From Streptomyces sp. PTY087I2 (GTDB taxonomy: Bacteria > Actinomycetota > Actinomycetes > Streptomycetales > Streptomycetaceae), in contig NZ_LZRD01000001.1 of the NCBI RefSeq assembly GCF_001687325.1, positions 399,137 to 463,136 of the forward strand: 64,000 nt of DNA, written 5' to 3'. Positions 16,841 through 26,582 of this stretch are shown here, in pieces. The position numbers and the translations under genes were made by a program. Below the pieces are notes generated by a model, which ran no database searches, had not been told where the DNA came from, and was given only the letters and a program-made list of their open reading frames with translations. Numbering within the stretch: the first letter of the stretch is position 1; the number at the start of each line of letters is the position of its first letter.

Positions 16841-17350
16841 GTGAGACACGCCGACGACCGACCGACCCGGAGCGGCGCCTCGGATTCCGAGGCGCCGCTC
16901 GCAGACCTTCACGCCTTCGCGGTCGAGCTGCGCCGGATGAACGGCGAGATCAACCGGATGACCCACGGTTTCGCGGTGAACCAGCAGCTGCACCCCACGG
17001 ACGTGAGTGCGCTCGCGGCCATCCTCGACGCCCCGTCACCCCTGACACCGGGGGCGCTGCGGGAGCATCTGGGGCTCACCTCCGGCGCGGTGACCGCCTG
17101 TCTGGACCGGCTGGAGCGGGCCGGGCACATCCGCCGGGCCCGGGAGAGCGCGGACCGCCGGGTGGTGCACGTCTACTACGAGCCGAGCGCCCGGACCGTC
17201 GCCCGCGACTACTTCATGCCGCTCGCCGAGGCCACGGCACGAGCCAGGGCGCGCTTCGGCGAGGGCGAACTGACGACCGTCCTGCGCTTCCTCGCCGCGA
17301 TGAACGAGGAGCTGGTGGAGATTCCCCCGGTTCCCCCGACGCGTCGCTGA
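16841..17350 (+). CDS. MarR-family transcriptional regulator
   Basis: The 169-residue protein has a winged helix-turn-helix of the MarR type (about 55-125): a recognition segment LGLTSGAVTACLDRLERAGHI followed by a wing with RESADRRVVHV. The GTG start has no ribosome-binding site, but TACGCT, a good -10 box, ends 6 bases upstream, so the mRNA is probably leaderless. The next gene on the same strand is an MMPL exporter with a palindrome in its leader, the usual arrangement for a drug-responsive repressor and its efflux target. Confidence 0.85.
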   Translation: MRHADDRPTRSGASDSEAPLADLHAFAVELRRMNGEINRMTHGFAVNQQLHPTDVSALAAILDAPSPLTPGALREHLGLTSGAVTACLDRLERAGHIRRARESADRRVVHVYYEPSARTVARDYFMPLAEATARARARFGEGELTTVLRFLAAMNEELVEIPPVPPTRR

Positions 17351-17388
17351 ACTTCCCCTGGTCCCCCCGACGCGTCGCTGAACTTCCC
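17333..17388. repeat. 31-bp tandem duplication spanning the MarR stop codon
   Basis: A 25-base identical block occurs at 17333-17357 and 17364-17388 (period 31). The first copy contains the MarR stop codon and the second is non-coding. Each copy contains the palindrome CGACGCGTCG. It looks like a recent local duplication. Confidence 0.8.
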
Positions 17389-17462
17389 TCGCTCCTCCGT
17401 TCCTACGCCCGCCCCTTCACCCCCCGTACGAACTCCCGGGCAGCCGTCCCGTAATGTATTTC

Positions 17463-17478
17463 AACAATTGAGATTGTT
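17463..17478. promoter_or_regulatory. Palindromic candidate MarR operator upstream of the MMPL gene
   Basis: AACAAT-TGAG-ATTGTT is a perfect 6-bp inverted repeat with a 4-bp spacer. It is AT-rich in otherwise GC-rich DNA and lies 34 bp before the MMPL start and 113 bp after the MarR gene. MarR proteins bind 16-20-bp AT-rich palindromes, so this is the likely site of control by the neighbouring regulator. Confidence 0.5.
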
Positions 17479-17512
17479 CATCGATGAGACATCTCCACCC
17501 CTCGGGAGAGAC

Positions 17513-19633
17513 ATGCCCACCCCCGCACGGTCGGTCCGCTGGCTGGTCCCCGTCGTCCTGCTGATCGCCTGGCTCGGCATCGGCGGCGGGCTCGGACCGT
17601 ACGCCGGAAAGCTCGGCGAGGTCGCCACGAACGACCAGGCAGCCTTCCTGCCCCGGAACGCCGAGTCCACGCAAGTCATCGAAGCCCAGAAGGCGTTCCA
17701 GCAGAACGAGACCCTGCCGGTGATCCTCGTCTGGACCTCGGCGGAGAAGGACGCCCCGGTCGACGACGGGCAGCGCGAGGCCGTGACCGGCGCCCTCGCC
17801 TCACTCGCCGGGAAGGACGGCGTCGTGGGAACCCCCTCCCCCGCACTGCCCTCCGAGGACGGCCTCGCGCTCCAGGGCATCGTGCAGCTGAGCCCGGATC
17901 TCGGGGACGAACTGCCGACGGTGCTGGAGGAGGTCGAGACGGCGGGCGCGTCCGTGTCCGGCACGACGGTGCGGCTCGCTGGGCCTGCTGCCAGTCAGGC
18001 GGATCTGTCCGACGCCTTCGCGGGCATCGACGGGCTGCTGCTCGGGGTCGCCCTGATCACCGTGCTGGTCATCCTGCTGCTGGTCTACCGCAGTGTGCTG
18101 CTGCCCTTCGTCATCATCCTCGGCGCGGTCTTCGCCCTCGGTCTGGCCTGCGCGATCGTCTACGTCCTCGCCGACCACGACATCGTGCGCGTGGACGGTC
18201 AGGTGCAGGGCATCCTGTCGATCCTGGTGATCGGCGCGGCGACGGACTACGCGCTGCTGCTCACCGCCCGGTTCCGGGAGGAGCTCGCCGTCCACGGCGA
18301 CCGGTTCGCCGCGATGCGGGTGGCGCTGCGCGAGTCCTTCGGTCCGATCACGGCGAGCGCGGCGACCGTCGCGGCAGGGCTGCTCGCGCTGCTGCTCAGC
18401 GACCTCACCAACAACCGGGCCCTCGGGCCGGTGGGCGCGATCGGCATCGTCTGCTCGGTCCTGAGCGCCCTCACCTTCCTGCCCGCCGTCCTGGTGCTGC
18501 TGGGCCGGAAGGCCTACTGGCCGGCGAAGCCCAGGCCCGTCGACGACCACAGCGCCTCCGGCGGGCAGGATTCCGGCGGGCAGATGTCCGGCGGGCAGGG
18601 CATCTGGCACAAGGTCGCGGCCCTCGTCGACCGGGCGCCCCGCAAGGTCTGGGCGATCACCCTGGCGGCCCTGATCACCTGTGCCGCGTTCGCCCCGACC
18701 CTCACCTCCAAGGGCGTGCCGCTGGACGAGATCTTCGTCAACGACGCGCCGTCCGTGGCTGCCCAGGAGACGCTGAGCGAGCACTTCCCCGGCGGCTCGG
18801 GCAATCCGGCGGTGATCATCGCCGCTGCGGACCGCCTGCCCGAGGTGACCGAGGCGGCGACGCGCACCGACGGGGTCGCCTCGGCCGTACCGGTGAGCGC
18901 GAGCGGGCGGCCGGGCGGCGAACCCCTCGTCGTCGACGGCAAGGTCCGTATCGACGCGACGCTTGAAGACGCGGCGGACAGCGACAAGGCCAAGGAGGCG
19001 GTGGCCGCGCTGCGCACCGCGGTCCACGCGGTACCGGGATCGGATGCCCTGGTCGGCGGCTACACCGCGCAGCAGTACGACACCCAGCGCACGGCCGAGG
19101 ACGACCGCACGCTGATCGTGCCGGTGGTGCTGGCGATCATTCTGGTGATCCTGGTCTTCCTGCTGCGGTCGCTGCTCATGCCGGTGCTGCTGGTGGCGAC
19201 CGTGGCGCTCAACTTCTTCGCCACGCTGGGGATTTCCTCGCTGGTCTTTACCCATGTGTTCGGCTTCAGCGGCACGGATTCGTCGGTTCCGCTGTACGGG
19301 TTCGTGTTCCTGGTCGCCCTGGGCGTCGACTACAACATCTTCCTGATGTCCCGGGTCCGGGAGGAGTCGCTGCGCCACGGCACCCGGGAGGGCATCCTGC
19401 GCGGGCTGACCACGACCGGCGGGGTCATCACCTCGGCGGGCGTCGTCCTGGCGGCCACCTTCGCGGCGCTGGGCGTGATCCCGCTGGCGTTCCTGGTCCA
19501 GATCGCGTTCATCGTGGCCTTCGGCGTACTGCTGGACACGCTGGTCGTCCGGTCGCTCCTCGTACCGGCGCTGGTCCGCGACATCGGGCCGAAGGCGTGG
19601 TGGCCGGGGGCGCTGAGCCGCGAGAGGTCCTGA
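17513..19633 (+). CDS. MMPL-family (RND-like) membrane exporter
   Basis: The 706-residue protein has the two-fold MMPL layout: one N-terminal helix, an extracytoplasmic domain, five clustered helices (about 165-345), then a second copy (helix about 375, domain, helices about 530-695). It includes the GAATDYALLLTARFREEL and GVDYNIFLMSRVREES segments, which carry the proton-relay Asp-Tyr pairs typical of MMPL proteins. Such proteins export lipids or hydrophobic drugs using the proton gradient; the substrate is not predictable. ATG 17513 follows GGGAGAG. A TTG 15 codons earlier falls inside the palindromic operator and is rejected. Likely controlled by the upstream MarR protein. Confidence 0.9.
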   Translation: MPTPARSVRWLVPVVLLIAWLGIGGGLGPYAGKLGEVATNDQAAFLPRNAESTQVIEAQKAFQQNETLPVILVWTSAEKDAPVDDGQREAVTGALASLAGKDGVVGTPSPALPSEDGLALQGIVQLSPDLGDELPTVLEEVETAGASVSGTTVRLAGPAASQADLSDAFAGIDGLLLGVALITVLVILLLVYRSVLLPFVIILGAVFALGLACAIVYVLADHDIVRVDGQVQGILSILVIGAATDYALLLTARFREELAVHGDRFAAMRVALRESFGPITASAATVAAGLLALLLSDLTNNRALGPVGAIGIVCSVLSALTFLPAVLVLLGRKAYWPAKPRPVDDHSASGGQDSGGQMSGGQGIWHKVAALVDRAPRKVWAITLAALITCAAFAPTLTSKGVPLDEIFVNDAPSVAAQETLSEHFPGGSGNPAVIIAAADRLPEVTEAATRTDGVASAVPVSASGRPGGEPLVVDGKVRIDATLEDAADSDKAKEAVAALRTAVHAVPGSDALVGGYTAQQYDTQRTAEDDRTLIVPVVLAIILVILVFLLRSLLMPVLLVATVALNFFATLGISSLVFTHVFGFSGTDSSVPLYGFVFLVALGVDYNIFLMSRVREESLRHGTREGILRGLTTTGGVITSAGVVLAATFAALGVIPLAFLVQIAFIVAFGVLLDTLVVRSLLVPALVRDIGPKAWWPGALSRERS

Positions 19634-19651
19634 GCAAGGGCCTCAAGCGCC

Positions 19652-20281
19652 TCAGGGCCGGCGCAGTGCGTCCCCGGGTGCCCAGCCCGGGTCCCGGTAG
19701 GCGGCGAGCGCCCAGATCACGAAGATGTCCAGGGCGATGACGATCACCGACCAGAGGGGCGCGTACGGCAGGAAGAGGAAGTGCGCGAAGAGGTTCAGGG
19801 AGGCGAAGACGATGCCGGTCACCCGGGCCCATCGCGCCCCCTTGAGCAGTCCCGCCCCGGTGACGGCGACGCAGACGCCGAGCACGAGGTGGATCCAGCC
19901 CCAGCCGGTGAGGCTGATCCGGTAGGCGTACTCGCCGACATCGCCGTAGACGTCCCCGTCGGCGAGGGCCGCGATGCCCTCCAGGGCCGCGACGACGCCT
20001 TGGCAGAGCATCAGCACGCCGGCGAAGAGCACGCCGCCGGTCACCCAGAGGTTGTCCGGGTCGGGCCCGGCCGGCCCGTCGCCGCGCTGCCACGGCGTAT
20101 CGCCCTGACCGGGCCCGGGGCGGGGACCCTGGCCGAGACCAGACGGGTCGAGTGGGTCGGGCGGGTCGCCGGCCCGGGAGGGGTCGGCGGCCCCGGAGTC
20201 GGCGGCCCGGGCCGCATCGACGGCGCGGGGCGAATCCGCACCCCGGGAAGCATCAGCCGCCCGGGACGGGTCCTCCCCCAT
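19652..20281 (-). CDS. DUF7144-type four-helix membrane protein
   Basis: This 209-residue protein has a low-complexity N-terminus rich in Ala, Asp, Pro and Gly (about 1-75) followed by four helices with the motifs GVLFAGVLMLCQG, WGWIHLVLGV and FLFLPYAPLW, typical of a common actinobacterial membrane family of unknown function. Its ATG shares one base with the stop codon of the upstream doxX gene (TGATG) and uses an AGGAGACG site inside doxX, so the two are co-translated. Confidence 0.75.
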   Translation of the reverse strand: MGEDPSRAADASRGADSPRAVDAARAADSGAADPSRAGDPPDPLDPSGLGQGPRPGPGQGDTPWQRGDGPAGPDPDNLWVTGGVLFAGVLMLCQGVVAALEGIAALADGDVYGDVGEYAYRISLTGWGWIHLVLGVCVAVTGAGLLKGARWARVTGIVFASLNLFAHFLFLPYAPLWSVIVIALDIFVIWALAAYRDPGWAPGDALRRP

Positions 20282-20808
20282 CAGGACGTCTCCTGCTTCT
20301 GCGCCGCCTGCCCCTTCGCCCGCCTGCCCACCACCGTGGCGGCCGCGACCGCCGCGCCCGCGAAGGACAGCGCGACCATCCACGGGCGGTCGAGGACATG
20401 TCCGGTGACATGGTCCAGGGAGTAACGCCCGGGCCCCGTCAGGCCGATGGCCGCGGCGGTGAAGCCGAGGAGCGCCGGGTATTCGTAGCCGCCGCCCTGG
20501 GCGAAGAAACCCGCCGGGACGTGCACGGCCACCGCACCCGCCATCGCGGCGGCGGCCGCGGCGCCCGCCGCCGGGGTGGCGAGCCCCAGTGCCAGCAGCG
20601 TGCCGCCGCCCGCCTCGCCGAGTCCGGCGGCCACGGCGCTGGGCTTGGGCGGGTGGAACCCCATCGCCTCCATCGCCGCCGTGGTGCCCTGGATGCCTCC
20701 GCCGCCGAACCAGCCGGCCAGCTTCTGGCTGCCGTGGGCGGCGAGCACCGTGCCGGTGCCGACACGCAGCGCGAGCAGACCGAGATCACGCCGGTTGAAA
20801 CAGACCAT
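20281..20808 (-). CDS. DoxX-family membrane protein
   Basis: This 175-residue protein has four helices and the DoxX features GTGTVLAAHGSQKLAGWFGG near the N-terminus and a GLGEAGGG motif in the second helix. DoxX proteins are membrane components linked to quinone or redox-stress functions in some bacteria. The ATG at 20808 (MVCFNRRD) follows GGGAG. A much longer frame upstream runs through three tandem DNA repeats and is not used. It is the first gene of a two-gene operon with the DUF7144-type protein. Confidence 0.8.
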   Translation of the reverse strand: MVCFNRRDLGLLALRVGTGTVLAAHGSQKLAGWFGGGGIQGTTAAMEAMGFHPPKPSAVAAGLGEAGGGTLLALGLATPAAGAAAAAAMAGAVAVHVPAGFFAQGGGYEYPALLGFTAAAIGLTGPGRYSLDHVTGHVLDRPWMVALSFAGAAVAAATVVGRRAKGQAAQKQETS

Positions 20809-20823
20809 GAGGACTCCCGGGGC

Positions 20824-20872
20824 GAGAGGTTGTCGAGGGAGGGGCGAGAGGTTGTCGAGAGAGGTTGGCGAG
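20824..20872. repeat. Three tandem copies of a 14-bp element in the doxX leader
   Basis: GAGAGGTTGTCGAG occurs at 20824-20837 and 20846-20859 (22 bp apart). A one-mismatch copy (GAGAGGTTGGCGAG) is at 20859-20872. They lie 16-64 bp upstream of the doxX start codon. The 22-bp phasing, two helical turns, fits side-by-side protein binding; a leader-RNA role is also possible. Confidence 0.6.
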
Positions 20873-20984
20873 GCGTTTCCGATACGGATCCCACTCTCGT
20901 CGGCAGGGGGTCGGCGGGCGCGACCGACTACGCCGTACGGGGCTCGGCCCAATCACCACACGCCCCGCCGTGCGACGCAGATCA

Positions 20985-21004
20985 TTATGCAACTTGTTGC
21001 ATAA
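20985..21004. promoter_or_regulatory. 20-bp palindrome over the fadH promoter, candidate PadR operator
   Basis: TTATGCAAC-TT-GTTGCATAA has perfect 9-bp arms. A plausible promoter overlaps it: TTGCAT (20997-21002), an 18-bp spacer, TACAAC (21021-21026), then the fadH ribosome-binding site. PadR proteins bind ATGC/GCAT-ended palindromes of this size, and a PadR gene lies directly after fadH. The assignment is inferred. Confidence 0.55.
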
Positions 21005-23074
<2,070 letters not shown>

Positions 23075-23131
23075 GCCCGTCCCGGGGCGGGGGCCGTACC
23101 ACCGCGCGCCCCCGTCCTTAGGATGCACGTC

Positions 23132-23665
23132 ATGTCACTGCCGCACGCGATTCTCACCGCCCTGCTGGAGAAGCCGTCCTCGGGCCTGGAACTGACCCGC
23201 AGGTTCGACCGGTCGATCGGCTACTTCTGGCCGTCGACCCACCAGCAGATCTATCGCGAGCTGGGCAAACTGGAGCAGGCGGGACGGATCAGGGCGCTGC
23301 CCACGGCGGTGCCGGCCCGGGGGCAGAAGAAGGAGTACGAGGTGCTGCCCGCGGGCCGCGAGGAGCTGGCGGCCTGGGTGGCGCTCCCCGAGGATCCGCG
23401 CCCGGTGCGCGATCCGCTGCTGGTGCGGATGCGGGCGGCCGCGGTCGTCGGGACGACCGGCCTGGGCACGGAGCTGCGCCGCCACCTCGCTCTGCACGAG
23501 CGGCAGTTGGCGGAGTACCAGGAGATCGAGGAGCGGGACTTCTCCCCGCCGCCGACGACCGACGAGGGGCGGCTGCGCCACCTGGTGCTGCGGGGCGGCA
23601 TCGACCTGGAGACGTTCTGGATCGGCTGGCTGACCAGGGCGATCGCGGACCTGGACGCCGCCTGA
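23132..23665 (+). CDS. PadR-family transcriptional regulator
   Basis: The 177-residue protein has an N-terminal winged helix (about 1-85) with the PadR signatures HAILTALLEKPSSGLEL and STHQQIYRELGKLEQAG. A C-terminal helical dimerisation part contains LRGGIDLETFWIGW. The ATG at 23132 sits 8 bases after AGGA; an ATG three codons earlier overlaps that site. It is 57 bp downstream of fadH, probably in the same transcript, and is the natural candidate to bind the palindrome in front of fadH. Confidence 0.85.
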   Translation: MSLPHAILTALLEKPSSGLELTRRFDRSIGYFWPSTHQQIYRELGKLEQAGRIRALPTAVPARGQKKEYEVLPAGREELAAWVALPEDPRPVRDPLLVRMRAAAVVGTTGLGTELRRHLALHERQLAEYQEIEERDFSPPPTTDEGRLRHLVLRGGIDLETFWIGWLTRAIADLDAA

Positions 23666-23774
23666 CCACACGGACCGTTTACGGGCGTGGCGCCCCGCAT
23701 CACAGGCGCGGCGCGCGTTACGGGTGCGGCTCGGCATTGCGCGTGCGGCTCGGCATGACGGCTACGGCTCCGCG

Positions 23775-24737
23775 TTACGGGTACGGCGCCCCGCCCGCCC
23801 GTACGGCCACGGGTTTCGGAACGACCGCGGGGCGAGGGCTCCCGATCACGACCCGCGAGGGCACTGGATCCAAGGGCACGGGCCCCTCGACCACCTCACC
23901 CGGGTCCGCGTTCCGCGCCTGGGCCCGGCTGAGGAGGATCACCCCGCGCGCGGCCGCCGCCGTACCGAGGAGGGCGAGCACCAGGCTGACCGGCCCGCCC
24001 TGGAGACGCTCACCGAGCAGGGCCAGGCCGATCGCGGCGGCGGCGACCGGGTTGGCGAGGGTGACCACGGCGAGCGGTGCGCCGAGCCCGCCCCGGTACG
24101 CGGTCTGGGACAGCAGCAGGCCGCCCATCGCGAAGGCGGAGACAAGCAGCGCCACCGTCAGCAGCCGCCAGCTGAACAGCGGGCCGCCGGAGTGGTCGGT
24201 GACGGCGACCGTGAGGGTCTGGGTGAGCGCGGAGGCGACACCGGAGGTGATCCCGGACGCCGCGGCGTGCCGCAGCCCCGGACGGGCCCCGGGCCGGCTG
24301 AGCCCGGCGACGACCGCCATGGTGGCCGCGCCCACGCCGAGGGCTTCGGGCAGGGTGAGGGTTTCGTGCGGGGCGGAGCCGCCCGCGGTCAGGAGCAGCG
24401 CGCCGAGGCCGAGCAGGGTCAGGGCGGTGCCCCGCCACTCGATGCGGCCGACGCGGCGCCCGGCGGCGCGCGCCCCGAGCGGGACGGCGACGACGAGGGT
24501 GAGCGCGCCCAGGGGCTGGACCAGGGTGAGCGGGCCGTAGTTGAGCGCGGCGACGTGCAGCAGCGCGCCCACGGCGTTGAGGCCGACCGCCGACCACCAG
24601 GCGCCCCGGCCCAGCATCCGCAGGACTCCGGTGCCGGGGTCGGTACGCCCGGCGAGCCGGGACTGGGCGACGGCGGCGGCCGCATAGGCACCGGCGGAGA
24701 CCAGGGAAAGCGCGACGGCGAGCAGGGTGGCGTTCAT
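23775..24737 (-). CDS. DMT-superfamily (EamA-like) transporter
   Basis: This 320-residue protein shows about nine to ten hydrophobic helices spread along its length, starting with the N-terminal MNATLLAVALSLVSAGAYAAAA and including NYGPLTLVQPLGALTLV, which is typical of drug/metabolite transporter-type proteins. The C-terminal 40 residues are Pro/Arg-rich and cytoplasmic. The ATG overlaps the stop of the upstream PAP2 gene by 4 bp (ATGA), so both are one operon. A longer upstream frame would overlap the PAP2 gene and is not used. Substrate unknown. Confidence 0.75.
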   Translation of the reverse strand: MNATLLAVALSLVSAGAYAAAAVAQSRLAGRTDPGTGVLRMLGRGAWWSAVGLNAVGALLHVAALNYGPLTLVQPLGALTLVVAVPLGARAAGRRVGRIEWRGTALTLLGLGALLLTAGGSAPHETLTLPEALGVGAATMAVVAGLSRPGARPGLRHAAASGITSGVASALTQTLTVAVTDHSGGPLFSWRLLTVALLVSAFAMGGLLLSQTAYRGGLGAPLAVVTLANPVAAAAIGLALLGERLQGGPVSLVLALLGTAAAARGVILLSRAQARNADPGEVVEGPVPLDPVPSRVVIGSPRPAVVPKPVAVRAGGAPYP

Positions 24738-25594
24738 CGGCCGACCCCGCTCGGGGTGCGCTCCGGGGTCCACTCCCGCGCGGCCTCCGGGGTGGCCTGC
24801 GCGACGGACCGTACGCCGGTCGCCCCGGCGGGCACGCGGCTCGCCGGCCAGGCCGGGGCGGACCCGCCTCGCACCGGCAGCCGGAACGCGGCGAGGGCGA
24901 CGGCGAGCAGGGCCACGACCACGATCGCGTCGAGCCAGTAGTGGTTCGCCGTACCCACGACAACGAACAGCGTGATCGCCGGGTGCAACAGCCACAGCCA
25001 ACGCCACCGCGAGCGGGTGGCGGCGATCAGCCCGACGGCGACCATCACGGCCCAGCCGACGTGCAACGAGGGCATCGCGGCGAACTGGTTCGCCATCGTG
25101 TCGGTCGCGGGCGTCTGCCCGTACACCGTCGGCCCGTAGACCTGGCCGGTGTCGACGAGCCCGCCCGCCGGAAGCATCCGGGGCGGGGCCAGCGGGAACA
25201 GCAGGTGCAGCGCCAGGGCCGAGGCGGTGAGCGCGGCGAGTACCCGGCGCGACCGGACGTAATGGGCGGGGCGACGCCAGTAGAGCCAGACCAGGAAGAG
25301 GGCCTTGGCCGGGAAGTGCACGGCGGCGTAGTACGTGTTCGCCGCGTGGATCAGGGGCTGGCTGTACAGCAGCAGCCTCTGGACGGCTTCCTCACCGGGG
25401 AGGTGCAGGGCACGTTCGAGGTCCCAGACGCTCCCCGCGTTGCGGAACGCCTCCTCGACATGGCCGTTGGCGGCCTGACGGCCGAATTTGTAGGCCAGGA
25501 AGAGTCCGGCCACGAGAAGGAACTCGCGGACGAGGGGCGGTCGGGCACGTATGTCCGGCTCCTGGTCCGTGGGCTCGGTGCGGGCGAGTCTCAC
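24734..25594 (-). CDS. PAP2-family membrane phosphatase (inositolphosphotransferase-like)
   Basis: The 286-residue protein has about six helices. The PAP2 catalytic motifs are AMPSLHVGW (central Ser-His) and GTANHYWLD (final His and Asp) near the C-terminus, as in the subgroup related to inositol phosphorylceramide/phosphatidylinositol-phosphate synthases and lipid phosphatases. I choose the GTG at 25594, preceded by AAGGGGGCACGG. The longer frame from an ATG at 25816 would translate the large inverted repeat and overlap the divergent TetR gene. It leads an operon with the DMT transporter, probably repressed by the facing TetR. Confidence 0.8.
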   Translation of the reverse strand: MRLARTEPTDQEPDIRARPPLVREFLLVAGLFLAYKFGRQAANGHVEEAFRNAGSVWDLERALHLPGEEAVQRLLLYSQPLIHAANTYYAAVHFPAKALFLVWLYWRRPAHYVRSRRVLAALTASALALHLLFPLAPPRMLPAGGLVDTGQVYGPTVYGQTPATDTMANQFAAMPSLHVGWAVMVAVGLIAATRSRWRWLWLLHPAITLFVVVGTANHYWLDAIVVVALLAVALAAFRLPVRGGSAPAWPASRVPAGATGVRSVAQATPEAAREWTPERTPSGVGR

Positions 25595-25652
25595 CCGTGC
25601 CCCCTTGGATGCGAAGCGGTAGCGGGACGGCCCGGTCGTTCCGATCCACGCC

Positions 25653-25723
25653 GTATCGATACGCCAGTGTACCGATACGTCGGCGTATCGGTACACGCGC
25701 GTATCGGTACACTGGCGTATCGA
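25653..25723. promoter_or_regulatory. Large inverted-repeat operator between the TetR gene and the PAP2 operon
   Basis: A perfect 24-bp inverted repeat has arms at 25656-25679 and 25700-25723 separated by 20 bp. The spacer carries a third copy of the core (CGTATCGGTACAC at 25684-25696, repeated at 25700-25712, inverted at 25667-25679). GTATCGATAC at 25653-25662 is itself a perfect palindrome. Multiple related half-sites across about 70 bp fit cooperative binding by the adjacent TetR protein. Confidence 0.65.
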
Positions 25724-25757
25724 GAGCCTCGCCGCACCGCTGCTGGAGGTACAGCCC

Positions 25758-26387
25758 ATGCCGTCGCCCGATTCCGTACCGGAGTCAGCCCTCTCGTCCC
25801 CCCGGTCGAAGATCACACCGGAGCGGGCGCAGGAGCTCTACACGGCGGTGCTGGAACTGTTGCGGGAGAGCGGTTACGAGTCGCTGACCATGGAGGGCGT
25901 CGCCGCGCGCACGCGATGCGGGAAGTCGACGCTCTACCGGCAGTGGGGCTCCAAGCCGGAGCTGGTGGTGGCCGCGCTGCACGGCACCCGGCGAATGCGC
26001 CTCCCGAAGATCGACACCGGGACGCTGGCCGGGGACCTGCTGGAGGCCGCGCGGGCGATCGGCGAGGCTTCGGGGAGCGACACCCCGCTGATGCACGCCC
26101 TCAGCCATGCCGCGCTACAGAGCCCGGAGCTGCTGTGCGCGCTGCGCGAGGCGCTGATCCTGCCGGAGGTCGCGGCGATCGACGCGATGGTCCGGCGGGG
26201 CCAGGAGCGCGGCGAGATCGCGGCGGACCTGCCGGCGGCCGAGTTCGTGGCGGCCCAGCTGCTCGGTGTGCTGCGCGCCCGGCCGCTGCTGGAGGGGCGG
26301 TACGCCGACGCCGCGTATCTGACCCGGTTCGTGGAGCGGGCGATCCTCCCGGGCCTCGGACTCACGGCGGGAGCGCCGGAGTCCTGA
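25758..26387 (+). CDS. TetR-family transcriptional regulator
   Basis: The 209-residue protein has a TetR helix-turn-helix at about 25-70 (LTMEGVAARTRCGKSTLYRQW) and a helical ligand domain of the TetR_C type after it. GGAGG lies 9 bases before the ATG. It diverges from the PAP2-DMT operon across a region packed with inverted repeats and is the probable autoregulated repressor of that operon. A strong hairpin terminator follows it at 26471. Confidence 0.9.
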   Translation: MPSPDSVPESALSSPRSKITPERAQELYTAVLELLRESGYESLTMEGVAARTRCGKSTLYRQWGSKPELVVAALHGTRRMRLPKIDTGTLAGDLLEAARAIGEASGSDTPLMHALSHAALQSPELLCALREALILPEVAAIDAMVRRGQERGEIAADLPAAEFVAAQLLGVLRARPLLEGRYADAAYLTRFVERAILPGLGLTAGAPES

Positions 26388-26470
26388 CAGACGTGGACCG
26401 CCCGCCCCCGCGGAGGGGGACGGTCCACCCGCGCCGCACCGTGGGGACGGGGGCGGCGCACCGCCCGGCC

Positions 26471-26500
26471 GGCCGGTGACCTCTGCGGAGGTCACCGGCC
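26471..26500 (+). terminator. Rho-independent-type hairpin after the TetR gene
   Basis: A perfect 13-bp stem (26471-26483 with 26488-26500) closes a TGCG loop. It lies 84 bp after the TetR stop codon and before the SDR promoter. There is no U-run, as is usual in Streptomyces. Confidence 0.75.
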
Positions 26501-26542
26501 GCCCGTGTATCCGCGCGTTGCTCGGGCAGCCCTCTACCGCAC

Positions 26543-26560
26543 CTAACAAGCGCTTGGTAG
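26543..26560. promoter_or_regulatory. 18-bp palindrome upstream of the SDR gene (TetR-type operator)
   Basis: CTAACAAGCGCTTGGTAG has 8 of 9 base pairs symmetric, with a perfect CAAGCGCTTG core. It matches AnCAAGnnCTTGnT, the motif bound by KstR2-type and several other TetR regulators of acyl-CoA or steroid catabolism. It lies 22 bp upstream of the SDR start codon. No matching regulator gene is adjacent. Confidence 0.5.
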
Positions 26561-26582
26561 ATTCCGCGGAGGAGGGCCGACC

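Noticed and set aside
17801..19378. Long minus-strand frame over the MMPL gene
   Set aside because: Arg/Gln/Asp-rich noise opposite a clear transporter with conserved motifs.
25595..25816. Longer N-terminus for the PAP2 protein
   Set aside because: It would translate the large inverted repeat and overlap the TetR gene. The GTG at 25594 has a strong ribosome-binding site.
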